Below, one piece after another: positions 54,311 through 62,374 of a DNA stretch of 64,000 nucleotides. The notes below the pieces were generated by a model. The model saw only the letters and a list, made by a program, of their open reading frames with translations, was not told the DNA's origin and did no database searches. The stretch's first letter is position 1. Every line of letters begins with the position of its first letter. The stretch comes from a virus. Location of the stretch: IMG/VR virus record IMGVR_UViG_3300042464_000635, positions 24,097 to 88,096 of that record; one strand, written 5' to 3'. The position numbers and the translations under genes are program-made.

Positions 54311-55449
54311 CGGTTCTCAATACAACCGAGACTTTGAAATTTTTCCACAGTCTCAGCGCAAAGAGTATTGATGAGTTGGTCATCTACCGTGCTCGGTAAG
54401 ACGCACTCGTTCGTCATTACGTGCTCAGCCTCCTTAAACAGTTGAGTTACAATTGAGCTTAGTTCGTCATACGTAATCTTGCCGTACTTAATGTCCAGAA
54501 GAAAATCTGCGTCCCCCGCTAACTTCCTATTCACAAGAAGCTCTCCGGTTCGCATTCCCTCAATAGCCATTTTCATAAGTCGAACACAGTGGCTGGCGTT
54601 CTTCCCATCGTACCCACAGGCCCGCTCAATTTCGGATCGCTTCACATTCCGATTAGTCAACCAATCTTGGTAATTACTCCACCGTTTTAAATCTGACCGG
54701 TACTGCTGGCTTGAGTGAAGAAGGGCCATGTACTCGTCACTTGCCCTCGTGATTTTCTGCGTCTCGTCGAAGCACTCTTCCGGTAAGACACTCTGCTTCA
54801 GGATTCCCTTCCAATCAACTCGGTCGTTGAGTAACTCGTACAGCTCGACTGAAGGCTGGTAGTATTCGATTCTGTCTTTAATCAGCAAGTACAAGTACTC
54901 AATGAATGACTCGATTTGAGAGGGGGTTAAGCTCGGCGAAGAAACCCCGTAGTCCTCCCACGTCGGTCGCCGTGTTGGAGGGTTTAAGAGCCACTTGCGG
55001 TGAGTCTCCATTTTCTTGATCTGGGACCTTGCGTACTGAACGAATGTGCCAGAGATTCTCTTGGAAATGAGCTTCCTTCGGTTATCAATTAGCGACTGCC
55101 CCAGAAAGTCAAGGTATAGGTAGCTTTCGGGAGTTTGCCACAGCATCTCCAAAATGTTTGGGTTTTGCGACCGTAACAAGCTCAGGTACCTGCGAATGCC
55201 GTACACCACTGAGTCGGAATTATCTAACTCAGGGAATCTTGAGTTGAACTCACCCTCGTCTTGTTGCTCCCCTGCCCACCCTTTATCCTTTTGCTCAAAT
55301 GTTTCGAGAGTGGTGTAAAACCGCTGTGGCGCAACACAGATGCCCTTAAAGTCCAGGTCAGACATCTCGGTGTTGAGGCCATAGGCGTGGCTGCCTGACT
55401 TGCAAAACAGGATCATCCCGTCTTCAATTTCTTTTCGTGTAATTGTCAT
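54307..55449 (-). CDS. Nucleotidyltransferase-domain protein (YcgL/COG3541 type)
   Basis: 380 residues. CKSGSHAYGLNTEMSDLDFK is the GSxxxG...SDxD nucleotidyltransferase motif. IRRYLSLLRSQNPNILEMLW, then DRVDWKGILKQ, follows as in COG3541. A helical C-terminal region follows. Substrate unknown; tRNA or antitoxin-like nucleotide transfer is possible. Confidence 0.88.
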   Translation of the reverse strand: MTITRKEIEDGMILFCKSGSHAYGLNTEMSDLDFKGICVAPQRFYTTLETFEQKDKGWAGEQQDEGEFNSRFPELDNSDSVVYGIRRYLSLLRSQNPNILEMLWQTPESYLYLDFLGQSLIDNRRKLISKRISGTFVQYARSQIKKMETHRKWLLNPPTRRPTWEDYGVSSPSLTPSQIESFIEYLYLLIKDRIEYYQPSVELYELLNDRVDWKGILKQSVLPEECFDETQKITRASDEYMALLHSSQQYRSDLKRWSNYQDWLTNRNVKRSEIERACGYDGKNASHCVRLMKMAIEGMRTGELLVNRKLAGDADFLLDIKYGKITYDELSSIVTQLFKEAEHVMTNECVLPSTVDDQLINTLCAETVEKFQSLGCIENR

Positions 55450-55489
55450 TTTGCCTGGTTACTGTTTTGTCTAGGTATGCTGCTAGCGG

Positions 55490-55727
55490 TTACTGAGCCC
55501 ACTCTCTCAAGTCAATAATCTCGTACCAGTCACAGCTCCGGTCGTACCCTCTTTCTCCCCCCACCCTTTATTACAAAAGTGGTAAGGGTTGACTTAATTT
55601 CCCCTTTCCTTCTTCCTTTTGTGAAGTACGTGTGGGCGTCTTCATTGACTACAAGTTCGAGTGCCTCGTCTAGAGAAGAAAAACATTGCACCCAGTCCCC
55701 ACTGCCTTCTTGGGGGGTAGTAGTCAT
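55490..55727 (-). CDS. Hypothetical protein, frameshifted as read
   Basis: MTTTPQEGSGDWVQCFSSLD..., STLTTFVIKGGG, then the frame breaks in the six-C run 55557-55562. Removing one base continues GERGYDRSCDWYEIIDLREW to a stop at 55490, 79 codons. The CD-Y-IDLREW end is protein-like. Confidence 0.65.
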
Positions 55728-55793
55728 TGCCGGCAATTAAGAGGAAAGGCTTGTCCATGCTTAAGCTCAGGTTGTTTTCGGAGTGTGACAACT

Positions 55794-55840
55794 AAGTGTA
55801 GCGAGTGTTTGTAACGTGAACAAGACAGGTAACCCCGCTA
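55794..55840 (-). promoter_or_regulatory. Hairpin-TATA intergenic repeat, copy 30 (degenerate)
   Basis: AGCGGGGTTACCTGTC, weak second stem, CGCTACACTT. Leader about 65 nt. Confidence 0.6.
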
Positions 55841-55852
55841 AGGGTTAATCGG

Positions 55853-56065
55853 TCAAACCTTTACTAAGTCGGCAGGGTCACAAGCCCGAGATGGAGCCCC
55901 GTCCCACCCAAAACGGGACACTGCCTCGTTGAACTTTACAAAAACATTCTTACCATTGTGAGAGGATACCGTGCCGTGCTCAACGTCAAAGTGGTCTAGG
56001 CATCCTGAGGCATGGAGTGGGACGTAGGCCACTCGTGTTCCAGGTGTTGCGAGTTCGATGTTCAT
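55853..56065 (-). CDS. HASGCxDHxDVExGxVSSxN phage protein (70 aa)
   Basis: GTRVAYVPLHASGCLDHFDV, EHGTVSSHNGKNVFVKF. Common phage family with a YIPxHAxG signature. ATGA coupling to 56062. Confidence 0.75.
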   Translation of the reverse strand: MNIELATPGTRVAYVPLHASGCLDHFDVEHGTVSSHNGKNVFVKFNEAVSRFGWDGAPSRACDPADLVKV

Positions 56066-56286
56066 TGTTTTCGGGGTTGTTTCAGCTTGTTTAACTCGTT
56101 TAACTCAATTTCAAGCCCCAGCTCTTTAAGGGCCAGCTCCTGGGCTCTTAGCCTCAGTGTGTCTTCTCGAAAAGAAAGTTCTTCCTCCTTCAGGGCGAGG
56201 GTCTCAGCTCGAAGATCTTCGAGTCTTTTGCCCATCGGGGGGAGGGGCATTCGCATCCACAATGGTAAGAAGGCTGGGCACCACAT
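56062..56286 (-). CDS. Coiled-coil protein (74 aa)
   Basis: LEDLRAETLALKEEELSFRE, TLRLRAQELALKELGLEIEL: heptad repeats. Structure unknown. Confidence 0.7.
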   Translation of the reverse strand: MWCPAFLPLWMRMPLPPMGKRLEDLRAETLALKEEELSFREDTLRLRAQELALKELGLEIELNELNKLKQPRKQ

Positions 56287-56300
56287 TTGTTTAAGGAGAC

Positions 56301-56909
56301 TCAGGAGCTGCCGAGGACAAAACGTACGAATCGCTTCACAACGATGTTTTCGCCAACTACCGCAGCGAAGTTCTTCACGTATGTTTCGATACTCATTGAG
56401 TTGTCTTTGATGTAGGGCTGGTCCATGAGAGACAGCTCTCTGAATCGCTTTGCCACACGACCCTCAACGATCTTGTTTCGCATTGCTTCGGGTTTCTTAG
56501 CAAGATCTGCCTTGCCGGACTCAATCCGAGTCTCCTCAAGGAGAGTCTCCTCAGGGATATCAAAGATTGAAACGTGGCACACAGAGGGGCACGCTGCAAT
56601 TTGCATCGAAAGATTTCGAACAAGTTCCTGGAAAGGCTCCGATTTGGCCACAAAATCCGTTTCGCAGTTCACCTCGATAAGGACTCCAACCTTACCGCCA
56701 GTGTGAATGTAGCTGCCCACAGTACCTTCTCGTGCGCTCCGACCAACCTTACCATCGGCTAAGGCCACTCCTCTCTGCCGCAACCACGTGATCGCACCGG
56801 CCTCATCACTGTCAGAAAAAATAAGTGCTTCTTTGCAGAGAATCAGGCCCGCACCGGTCTTTTCTCGCAGGGACTTAACTTGTAGGATTGTTGGAGGGGT
56901 GGAAGCCAT
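56301..56909 (-). CDS. tsf: Elongation factor Ts (cyanobacterial/chloroplast type)
   Basis: 202 residues. VKSLREKTGAGLILCKEAL is the N-terminal domain contacting EF-Tu, GSYIHTGGKVGVLIEVNCET then DFVAKSEPFQELVRNLSMQI, and GENIVVKRFVRFVLG the C-terminus. Short form without the E. coli insert. Exchanges GDP on EF-Tu. A phage copy is rare and could raise translation late in infection. Confidence 0.95.
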   Translation of the reverse strand: MASTPPTILQVKSLREKTGAGLILCKEALIFSDSDEAGAITWLRQRGVALADGKVGRSAREGTVGSYIHTGGKVGVLIEVNCETDFVAKSEPFQELVRNLSMQIAACPSVCHVSIFDIPEETLLEETRIESGKADLAKKPEAMRNKIVEGRVAKRFRELSLMDQPYIKDNSMSIETYVKNFAAVVGENIVVKRFVRFVLGSS

Positions 56910-56950
56910 TTTACTTAGGTGTGGTAGAGGGGGTTATTCAGGCTGTAAAT

Positions 56951-56995
56951 ACTATAACGCTTTCTCTTCGAGAAACCAAGCCGGGAAACCGTCCC
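56951..56995 (-). promoter_or_regulatory. Hairpin-TATA intergenic repeat, copy 31
   Basis: GGGACGGTTTCCCGGC, GTTTCTCGAAGAGAAAG, CGTTATAGTA. Leader about 41 nt to tsf. Confidence 0.8.
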
Positions 56996-57005
56996 GAGCA
57001 AACGG

Positions 57006-57146
57006 CTAACCGCCCAGGAGCGCAGGAATGTGTAGAGAAAGAGGCACTCCCAACAGCTGTGCGAAAGAGATCTCGGACTGAACTCCAGTGGACTCACTCC
57101 AACCAGGCAAGGTTAAGACGTAGAGCTCGTCGGACTTACTGAGCAA
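57006..57146 (-). CDS. Nucleoside 2-deoxyribosyltransferase-like fragment, TTG start
   Basis: 46 codons: LSKSDELYVLTLPGWSESTG then QSEISFAQLLGVPL. This matches the C-terminal part of DUF4406/NDT proteins (DELxVLTLPGWxxSxGxxxEI with the catalytic Glu). The N-terminal half is missing, so it is a fragment or a very short relative. TTG at 57146 overlaps the 57136 stop. Confidence 0.55.
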   Translation of the reverse strand: MLSKSDELYVLTLPGWSESTGVQSEISFAQLLGVPLSLHIPALLGG

Positions 57147-57486
57147 TGTTAGGCACCTTTTCGTAGGAAGTCACTGTTTTCTCCCGCATTTCAAAGAATT
57201 GATACACGAAGCTAGTGTCTCCGACACTGTCGTTTTCGTTCTTAATATGGGTAACTTGGCGTATTCCAAGGAAAGACCCGTGAATCTTGATCACTTCTGT
57301 GGAAATTTCGTACCACCTGTGCCTATCAAGGTCTAAGTCCCTAGCCACAACTTCGTAGTCGGTGCCGTAGAAGAAGTTTTCGTAAATGTCTTCCGGAAGG
57401 TCGTCGATCCAGTAACCCGTTTGCTTGAGGTTAAGCCCTTGAAGTTTGCTTAAGAGGTTGCTGAAGGTTGTTTGGGGTTTGCTCAT
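57136..57486 (-). CDS. Phage protein with RHRWYE motif (116 aa)
   Basis: DYEVVARDLDLDRHRWYEIS, FLGIRQVTHIKNENDSVGDT. A phage family with a conserved HRWYE segment. Unknown role. Confidence 0.75.
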   Translation of the reverse strand: MSKPQTTFSNLLSKLQGLNLKQTGYWIDDLPEDIYENFFYGTDYEVVARDLDLDRHRWYEISTEVIKIHGSFLGIRQVTHIKNENDSVGDTSFVYQFFEMREKTVTSYEKVPNIAQ

Positions 57487-57500
57487 TGGGGGTCAGTAAG

Positions 57501-57725
57501 TCAGTCGTCGGACTCAATTGTGTACTCTATGCGTAATAGTGTGCAAAGTTCTCGCGCAAAATAAATCTCTCCGACTCTGCACCCTGTGTCAAAAGCGTCG
57601 TCGACCCTGTCTATGTTGTGCAGGTCGAAGTCATATGTCCCTTGCTCGTCCGTCCGGTCTAGAAGGTGGCGCCTTGAGGCCACTAACCTTAGCTTGTCAA
57701 TCAGTTTAGCGTTGATTAGTTCCAC
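57501..57725 (-). CDS. Hypothetical protein (74 aa)
   Basis: MELINAKLIDKLRLVASRRH..., DLHNIDRVDDAFDTGCRVGE. Not recognised. Confidence 0.7.
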   Translation of the reverse strand: MELINAKLIDKLRLVASRRHLLDRTDEQGTYDFDLHNIDRVDDAFDTGCRVGEIYFARELCTLLRIEYTIESDD

Positions 57726-58076
57726 GGGAAGCCCTCAAAAGAATGGTCCTCGCTTAGAACGTCGCCACCACTGTCCTCTTCATTAATGTCATCCTCAGCA
57801 CCCTCTTCTTCGAAGTAGCTAAGCGGGTTAATGCCCGTTGCCATCCCGTGGATCTCGAAGAAGTTTACAATTTCTTCCTTATCTGTTACGAAAGTGAAGT
57901 TTTCCACGGATACAACTCCGGAAATTTCGCTGTGCTTATCCGAGAACTTCGCCGAAATAAAGTTCTTCACCACTATCGACCAACCTTTTGACATCCTGAA
58001 GTTCGGCAACAAAAATTCCCTCAAGCTCGCCCATTCTTCCGCAGTCGAAGAAGAACTTGTAAATAGCTTTTTTCAT
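57716..58076 (-). CDS. MKKxIYKFxFDCGRxGELxG phage protein, frameshifted as read
   Basis: MKKAIYKFFFDCGRMGELEG, then VDSGEELYFGEVLG and a stop. The next frame continues KHSEISGVVSVENFTFVTDK...GINPLSYFEEEG. Deleting one base in GGATAAGC gives GEVLGKHSEISG, matching the phage family in which this is continuous, and 120 codons. An indel is the likely cause. Confidence 0.75.
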
Positions 58077-58128
58077 CTGTTGTGTGTCGGTTGGAGTTGG
58101 TTGTGTGTTTTGCTGCTTCATTCAGTAC

Positions 58129-58175
58129 AACTTTAGCGTTTCCGCAGCGCAGAAACAAGGGCGGAAAACCATCCC
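58129..58175 (-). promoter_or_regulatory. Hairpin-TATA intergenic repeat, copy 32
   Basis: GGGATGGTTTTCCGCCC, TTTCTGCGCTGCGGAAA, CGCTAAAGTT. Leader about 52 nt. Confidence 0.7.
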
Positions 58176-58176
58176 T

Positions 58177-59073
58177 TCACTTGGACAAACTTTGGAAGTA
58201 AGTGAGTAGGTCCGTGCTATCGAACGGAGTGCGTTCGCTGCTCCGACTTGTTTTTGCGTACGTTCCGTCGACGGCGTCGATGTACATTGTGAAGCTACCG
58301 TCGTCCCCCATGTAAAACTTTGACCAACCCTCGTTCGTTAGCAATCTCTTGATGTTAAGTTGTTCCACAGCAAGGTTGTCGAACGACAAGTGTGTCTTTC
58401 CAAGGAAAGTTGGGATGGCCCTGTACCATTCGGAAAGAAGCTTCTTGGTCTTGTTACCGTAGAACTGGATACCACGGCCAAAGGTTTTGTACCCGAGCAC
58501 AAGAGTTTTGCTGTTCGGGAGGGTGCTTAGGTCTGATAGAACTCTGGGCGAGTGCACACCAGCAATTACATGAAACACGGTGTGCGGGTTGTTTTCCAGA
58601 AATTGTTTTACCAGGGGTAGGTTCGAACCTGTAACTGAAACACCAATACCTTTTATTAGATCTTTCCATCGCAAGTAGCTCAAAAGAAACTTGTAGGGTT
58701 CCAGGTGTCTCTCGTTTACGGTTAAATTAGCCACCAACCCTTTGGTCTTAACTTTGCGAAGGAACGGTATAAGGTCAGGGTGAGAGAGAGGGTTTCCACC
58801 CCCTATCGCCAGCTCTACTCCTGGCGGTAAAGGCTCCAAAACTGTAAGTAAGCGGTTCAGATCCCCGTGCTTTCCTTCGAGAGTAGAGTTTTCGTGACAG
58901 TAAGGGCATGCCAGGTCGCAAAAGTTTGTAACCTTAATGTCAATGCTTTCCGGGTGTTCTGCCCAAGGGTGGTCTGCGTCCAGATTCTCTCGAGTCTTGG
59001 TGCCGCCAGACCACAAAGTAACGTTGCAGTTGCCGTTTTTGTACGCGTGAAGGACTGTCTCAGTAATTGTCAT
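58177..59073 (-). CDS. Radical SAM enzyme
   Basis: 298 residues. SIDIKVTNFCDLACPYCHEN carries CxxxCxxC. VELAIGGGNPLSHPDL is the GGxP loop (SAM site), then LVANLTVNE and IKGIGVSVTGS as barrel strands. N-terminus ETVLHAYKNGNCNVTLWSGG is seen in phage relatives. Substrate unknown. Start by 18 nt downstream of a longer open frame. Confidence 0.9.
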   Translation of the reverse strand: MTITETVLHAYKNGNCNVTLWSGGTKTRENLDADHPWAEHPESIDIKVTNFCDLACPYCHENSTLEGKHGDLNRLLTVLEPLPPGVELAIGGGNPLSHPDLIPFLRKVKTKGLVANLTVNERHLEPYKFLLSYLRWKDLIKGIGVSVTGSNLPLVKQFLENNPHTVFHVIAGVHSPRVLSDLSTLPNSKTLVLGYKTFGRGIQFYGNKTKKLLSEWYRAIPTFLGKTHLSFDNLAVEQLNIKRLLTNEGWSKFYMGDDGSFTMYIDAVDGTYAKTSRSSERTPFDSTDLLTYFQSLSK

Positions 59074-59518
59074 TGTCGGTATGAAGGACACTGCGAGGGT
59101 TGAAGATAAACTGGCGCAAAAGTTCTGGGTCTTCGAACAAGTAGTCTAGCTGACCCCCCTCAACAGACTGGTGGTCGATGTACGATGTTTCCCTTGGGTG
59201 AGACCAGTCTGTAGAAAAATCGTATACAACGTTTGAGCAACCCGTTTGCTGCTTGATTACTGTGTCAAGAACTTCCTTGAACTCCGCACTCTTTTCCCCA
59301 GACCAGTCGGAAACGTAAATGGCCGCGTAACTCGCCTTAGTGCCCGCATCGGAGTAGTCTTCCACTCCCCAGCCAAACTGGCCCCCATTGAGGACCACTT
59401 CCCCCTGTTCGTTTAAGGGCAAGGTATCAAGGAGATCTGTGGAACCTGAAGAGATACTGAGTGAGTGGGTGCTTGAACTGTTGGTTTCAAAAGCTGCTTG
59501 TCTTGTTTGAATGGTCAT
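59060..59518 (-). CDS. RQAxFETNSSSTHSL phage protein
   Basis: 152 residues: MTIQTRQAAFETNSSSTHSL... with WSHPRETSYIDHQSVEGGQL. The FETNSSSxHSL start is shared by many phage proteins; function unknown. It overlaps the radical SAM start by 14 nt. Confidence 0.8.
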   Translation of the reverse strand: MTIQTRQAAFETNSSSTHSLSISSGSTDLLDTLPLNEQGEVVLNGGQFGWGVEDYSDAGTKASYAAIYVSDWSGEKSAEFKEVLDTVIKQQTGCSNVVYDFSTDWSHPRETSYIDHQSVEGGQLDYLFEDPELLRQFIFNPRSVLHTDNDNY

Positions 59519-59699
59519 CGTTTGTGAATGGTCTGAGAGATTAAGTACTGGAAAATTTGTGTCGTAAGCTTGGGGGAACGCTCGTGAAAAGAGGAGTGGG
59601 ACTTTCAAGCCACCCACTTTTCTGAAAACTTTTAGAAAGTTCGCATACTTTTTAGGGGGTGTCGTTCTGCTTGCCGTCTGATTTGTGACCCGTGCCAGT

Positions 59700-60128
59700 T
59701 TAGAGCATGGGGCGAGCAGGTACCTCAGGAAGCGCGTAGTAGGGCAACCAGTGGCTGCCGTCCCCAACCCTGGCCGAGTATTTCCACGAGCTACAGGAGT
59801 ACATTGGGTGAGAACTTCCCCCTATGGAGGGGTTGCCCCACCAGCAGTACCCCTTCGAGTCACATTCTTCAGCTCCAGGTAACCTTTCGGTCTTAGGGAC
59901 AGGGTTCAACGAGTTGTACGGAAGGAGGTCCAAGGGATTTCCGTCGTAGTCACCGGTGCTGGCGGCGGATAAAGCGTCAAGCACCTCTACGCTCGCGTTG
60001 AGAACTCCGCAAACTTGGTAAATGGCTGCGCATAACTCCCGAAGTTTTCTAATTTCCCGTCGGGACCGGTCGAGTCCAAGCTCAGTTAAACCCTGTGAGT
60101 AGTGTTGTTGTGTAGGCATGAGCTTCAC
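59700..60128 (-). CDS. RLPGxEECDxxGYCWWG protein (142 aa)
   Basis: C-terminus TERLPGAEECDSKGYCWWG, then GSHWLPYYALPEVP, the module also present in 32856-34067. N-terminus is helical with RKLRELCAAIYQ. Cyanobacterial/cyanophage family of unknown role. Confidence 0.8.
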   Translation of the reverse strand: MKLMPTQQHYSQGLTELGLDRSRREIRKLRELCAAIYQVCGVLNASVEVLDALSAASTGDYDGNPLDLLPYNSLNPVPKTERLPGAEECDSKGYCWWGNPSIGGSSHPMYSCSSWKYSARVGDGSHWLPYYALPEVPARPML

Positions 60129-60155
60129 AGTTTTACAAAAATAAAGGGAATGAAC

Positions 60156-60356
60156 TCATTTGAGAACACGTCTCAGAAAGTTGTTCAGGAGGAACAAAGG
60201 CCAAAGCAACGCAACCCTCGCTGGTTTAACCGGAGACTTGTACGTACCCCATGTGAAAACATCACCTAAAGTTAGTTCCACTCGGTGAACAAGTGCAACT
60301 ACCACAACACCTGAGATGTAGATCGTTGTCAAAATTTGGATCACTGTGAGTGTCAT
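60156..60356 (-). CDS. Two-helix membrane protein (66 aa)
   Basis: TVIQILTTIYISGVVVVALV and VALLWPLFLLNNFLRRVL. Coupled to 60353 by ATGA. Confidence 0.7.
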   Translation of the reverse strand: MTLTVIQILTTIYISGVVVVALVHRVELTLGDVFTWGTYKSPVKPARVALLWPLFLLNNFLRRVLK

Positions 60357-60526
60357 GGGGTTGAAAGAAGAAGTCGTAGGATGCGGACAGCACTCAGCAA
60401 GTCTTTGTCCGTTAGATTAATCAAGTCGAGTTGCTCTGCGGCGATGCACTCAGCGTCGCCTTCAAAAAGACGTATCAGCCTCCCGATCTCAGCCAGGTCT
60501 TGGATGGGAAGTTGTGTTAGCGACAT
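60353..60526 (-). CDS. Small helical protein (57 aa)
   Basis: MSLTQLPIQDLAEIGRLIRL..., Leu-rich. Coupled downstream. Not recognised. Confidence 0.65.
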   Translation of the reverse strand: MSLTQLPIQDLAEIGRLIRLFEGDAECIAAEQLDLINLTDKDLLSAVRILRLLLSTP

Positions 60527-61059
60527 GAGGTCTCTCTTCTGTCTCCTTTATTATAGCGGCTTTTCCTCCGCAAAACGAGGAGGGGGAAACCGCCCCCCCT
60601 TCTAGTCTTAGGGGGCCAGTGTGCCAGGGCTTCTTCTACTATATGAGCCACTCGGCCAAGGTAGTCGTCTGAGCCCCAAGATGATCGGTCTTCTATCCAA
60701 GTCAGGATTTCTGAGCGTGTGGGTTTGTTACTTTGCTCTTCAAACACTTCCTGATCGGTTTTCTTATCCCTAAAATAAACACTCCACACACCCTTTTCTT
60801 CCTCCAGGTCACAGTAGAACTCAGGGTGGTCTATGTAGTAACCTGAAGTGTTACCGTCTTCGCCAACCCGCATCTTAAGGAAAATGTCAAAGGGGTCTTC
60901 CGAAACAGGGGTTCTCAATGCAAGAGAAGCCTCTTTCAGAGCCCCATTCAGTCGCTCCGCCCTTTGGGACGCGGTGGTTGTCTCGGCGTCCGCAAAGAAC
61001 AAGTAAGAATTGCAAGCTTCGAGCATCCTGGTGCAAAGCTCACGAAAGTTATAACTCAT
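60517..61059 (-). CDS. Paralogous N-terminal-helix protein, end uncertain
   Basis: MSYNFRELCTRMLEACNSYL..., LNGALKEASLALRTPVSE, then a globular part (DRSSWGSDDYLGRVAHIVEE). As read, the frame continues through repeat copy 33. One extra C in the five-C run (60611-60615) stops it as ...AHWPP just before the hairpin. N-terminus resembles 61098-61712. Confidence 0.7.
   Translation of the reverse strand: MSYNFRELCTRMLEACNSYLFFADAETTTASQRAERLNGALKEASLALRTPVSEDPFDIFLKMRVGEDGNTSGYYIDHPEFYCDLEEEKGVWSVYFRDKKTDQEVFEEQSNKPTRSEILTWIEDRSSWGSDDYLGRVAHIVEEALAHWPPKTRRGGGFPLLVLRRKSRYNKGDRRETSCR
60550..60598 (-). promoter_or_regulatory. Hairpin-TATA intergenic repeat, copy 33
   Basis: GGGGCGGTTTCCCCCTCC, GTTTTGCGGAGGAAAAG, CCGCTATAATA. 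Leader about 23 nt to 60526. Confidence 0.75.
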
Positions 61060-61097
61060 GGCATTTTAGTGCGGTACTTGGTTGGCGGCATCGACTT

Positions 61098-61712
61098 TTA
61101 AAAATCTTCTATAGTTTTCGTGTAGTTTTGTTGAGCTACCTTGTTTCGAGCATCAATTTTAGTGATCCGTGCCGCGTACCGCTGTTGTTGTTCCGTAGAC
61201 ATAACGAGCCGAATCTCCTCGACAGCGCCGAAACACTTGTCGATCTCTTTAGCTATGCTCAGAACCCTACTAGTACCTTCTTCATGGTCCGAGAAAGCAT
61301 CATACACTTTCCCGTAACACGAAAGGGGACCTGCTAAGGTAGCCAGGGCGCGAGCAATGGCGTTCCAACGTCGTATCTCGTCTGAGTTTGAAATGAAGTC
61401 AGAGCCCGGCAGGCTGGGTTTCCCCTCTGGTCTCCAACCTAACCAAGAGATGGCGTCTCTAAGGACCTCTGTGTTGTTTAGTCCACGATGCCCTATGGCA
61501 ATATCGTTGGTTTCGTCTAATACCGGCCCATTCAGTGCGGCCCGAGCTCTTTCAAGGAGCTTGTCGTGTTTTCCGATTAGGTCTGAGCACTGAGCGTAGA
61601 CCTCTGGAAAACTGACATAGCAGCAGTCGCTCGTTCGGTCAAGCGCCTCAGATGCCTCGTCCAGGGCAACTAGCAGCTCGGTGCACAGTTTACGAAAGTT
61701 CTGTTCCAACAT
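61098..61712 (-). CDS. RARAAL-type cyanophage protein (204 aa)
   Basis: NFRKLCTELLVALDEASEAL, LLERARAALNGPVLDE, then ISWLGWRPEGKPS and a long C-terminal helix. Resembles cyanobacterial/cyanophage small proteins with RARAAL. Partner of 60517. Confidence 0.75.
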   Translation of the reverse strand: MLEQNFRKLCTELLVALDEASEALDRTSDCCYVSFPEVYAQCSDLIGKHDKLLERARAALNGPVLDETNDIAIGHRGLNNTEVLRDAISWLGWRPEGKPSLPGSDFISNSDEIRRWNAIARALATLAGPLSCYGKVYDAFSDHEEGTSRVLSIAKEIDKCFGAVEEIRLVMSTEQQQRYAARITKIDARNKVAQQNYTKTIEDF

Positions 61713-61714
61713 TA

Positions 61715-61969
61715 CTATTCCAGGGGTAGGTTCGCTTTTGCCTTAAAAGATTGTTCCAGGTTCTCAGCTTGGCTCCCAGGAGTGTACTCACCAGTGTCCA
61801 CGAAAAACCAGTATCCCAAGAACTCACGCGAGATGGTTTGTCTTGACACGTTTGTTTTCTTCCACCACAGTGCTCCCGTGGTAGTAGTGACAGTTACGTC
61901 GGCAAAGTACGTGTAGTCGAGTGCGCTTTTTCCGGTGATTTTAGTTGGCGTAAAGTCAGATAGGATCAT
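61715..61969 (-). CDS. FADVTVTTTTGALWWKK phage protein (84 aa)
   Basis: FADVTVTTTTGALWWKKTNV, YWFFVDTGEYTPGSQAENLE. A recurrent phage protein. Coupled to 61966 by overlap. Confidence 0.75.
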   Translation of the reverse strand: MILSDFTPTKITGKSALDYTYFADVTVTTTTGALWWKKTNVSRQTISREFLGYWFFVDTGEYTPGSQAENLEQSFKAKANLPLE

Positions 61970-62244
61970 TGGCCGGGTTTTGGGGTAGGCAGGAGAGGGA
62001 GGGAAAGAGTCATACGAACATTATGCTGAGCTTCGTTCCACCCTATTTCTGCTCTTATTTGCTCATACCAAACGATGTAGTCAAGGGCTGACTTTTCTAA
62101 GGGATTGGTTGAACCCCAAGTCCTGGTGTCTTGTTCCTGGGAGTCAAGTTCTTTCAGTAGGGCAGAGCGATACTGACCAAGAGTCTGAAAACTAATGGCA
62201 TAGGAATCATCGGCGATTAGGTCTCGGAGAATGCTGAGTGACAT
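61966..62244 (-). CDS. Hypothetical protein (92 aa)
   Basis: MSLSILRDLIADDSYAISFQ..., helical with a Pro-rich end. Not recognised. Confidence 0.7.
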   Translation of the reverse strand: MSLSILRDLIADDSYAISFQTLGQYRSALLKELDSQEQDTRTWGSTNPLEKSALDYIVWYEQIRAEIGWNEAQHNVRMTLSLPLLPTPKPGQ

Positions 62245-62288
62245 GCGTAGCTCTTGTGGTGTGATGGGGGAATACTAGTTCTTTTGAT

Positions 62289-62334
62289 AACTATAGCGTG
62301 TAACTCATCAGAAAACAAGCCGGGAAACCGTCCC
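62289..62334 (-). promoter_or_regulatory. Hairpin-TATA intergenic repeat, copy 34
   Basis: GGGACGGTTTCCCGGC, degenerate stem, CGCTATAGTT. Leader about 44 nt. Confidence 0.75.
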
Positions 62335-62374
62335 AGGGCAAACGGTTAACCGCCCCTTTAGAGTGTAACAACTA

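Noticed and set aside
3258-62334. A CRISPR array, because of many similar repeats.
   Set aside because: Copies are spread between genes over 59 kb, are not identical, and have no regular spacers or cas genes.
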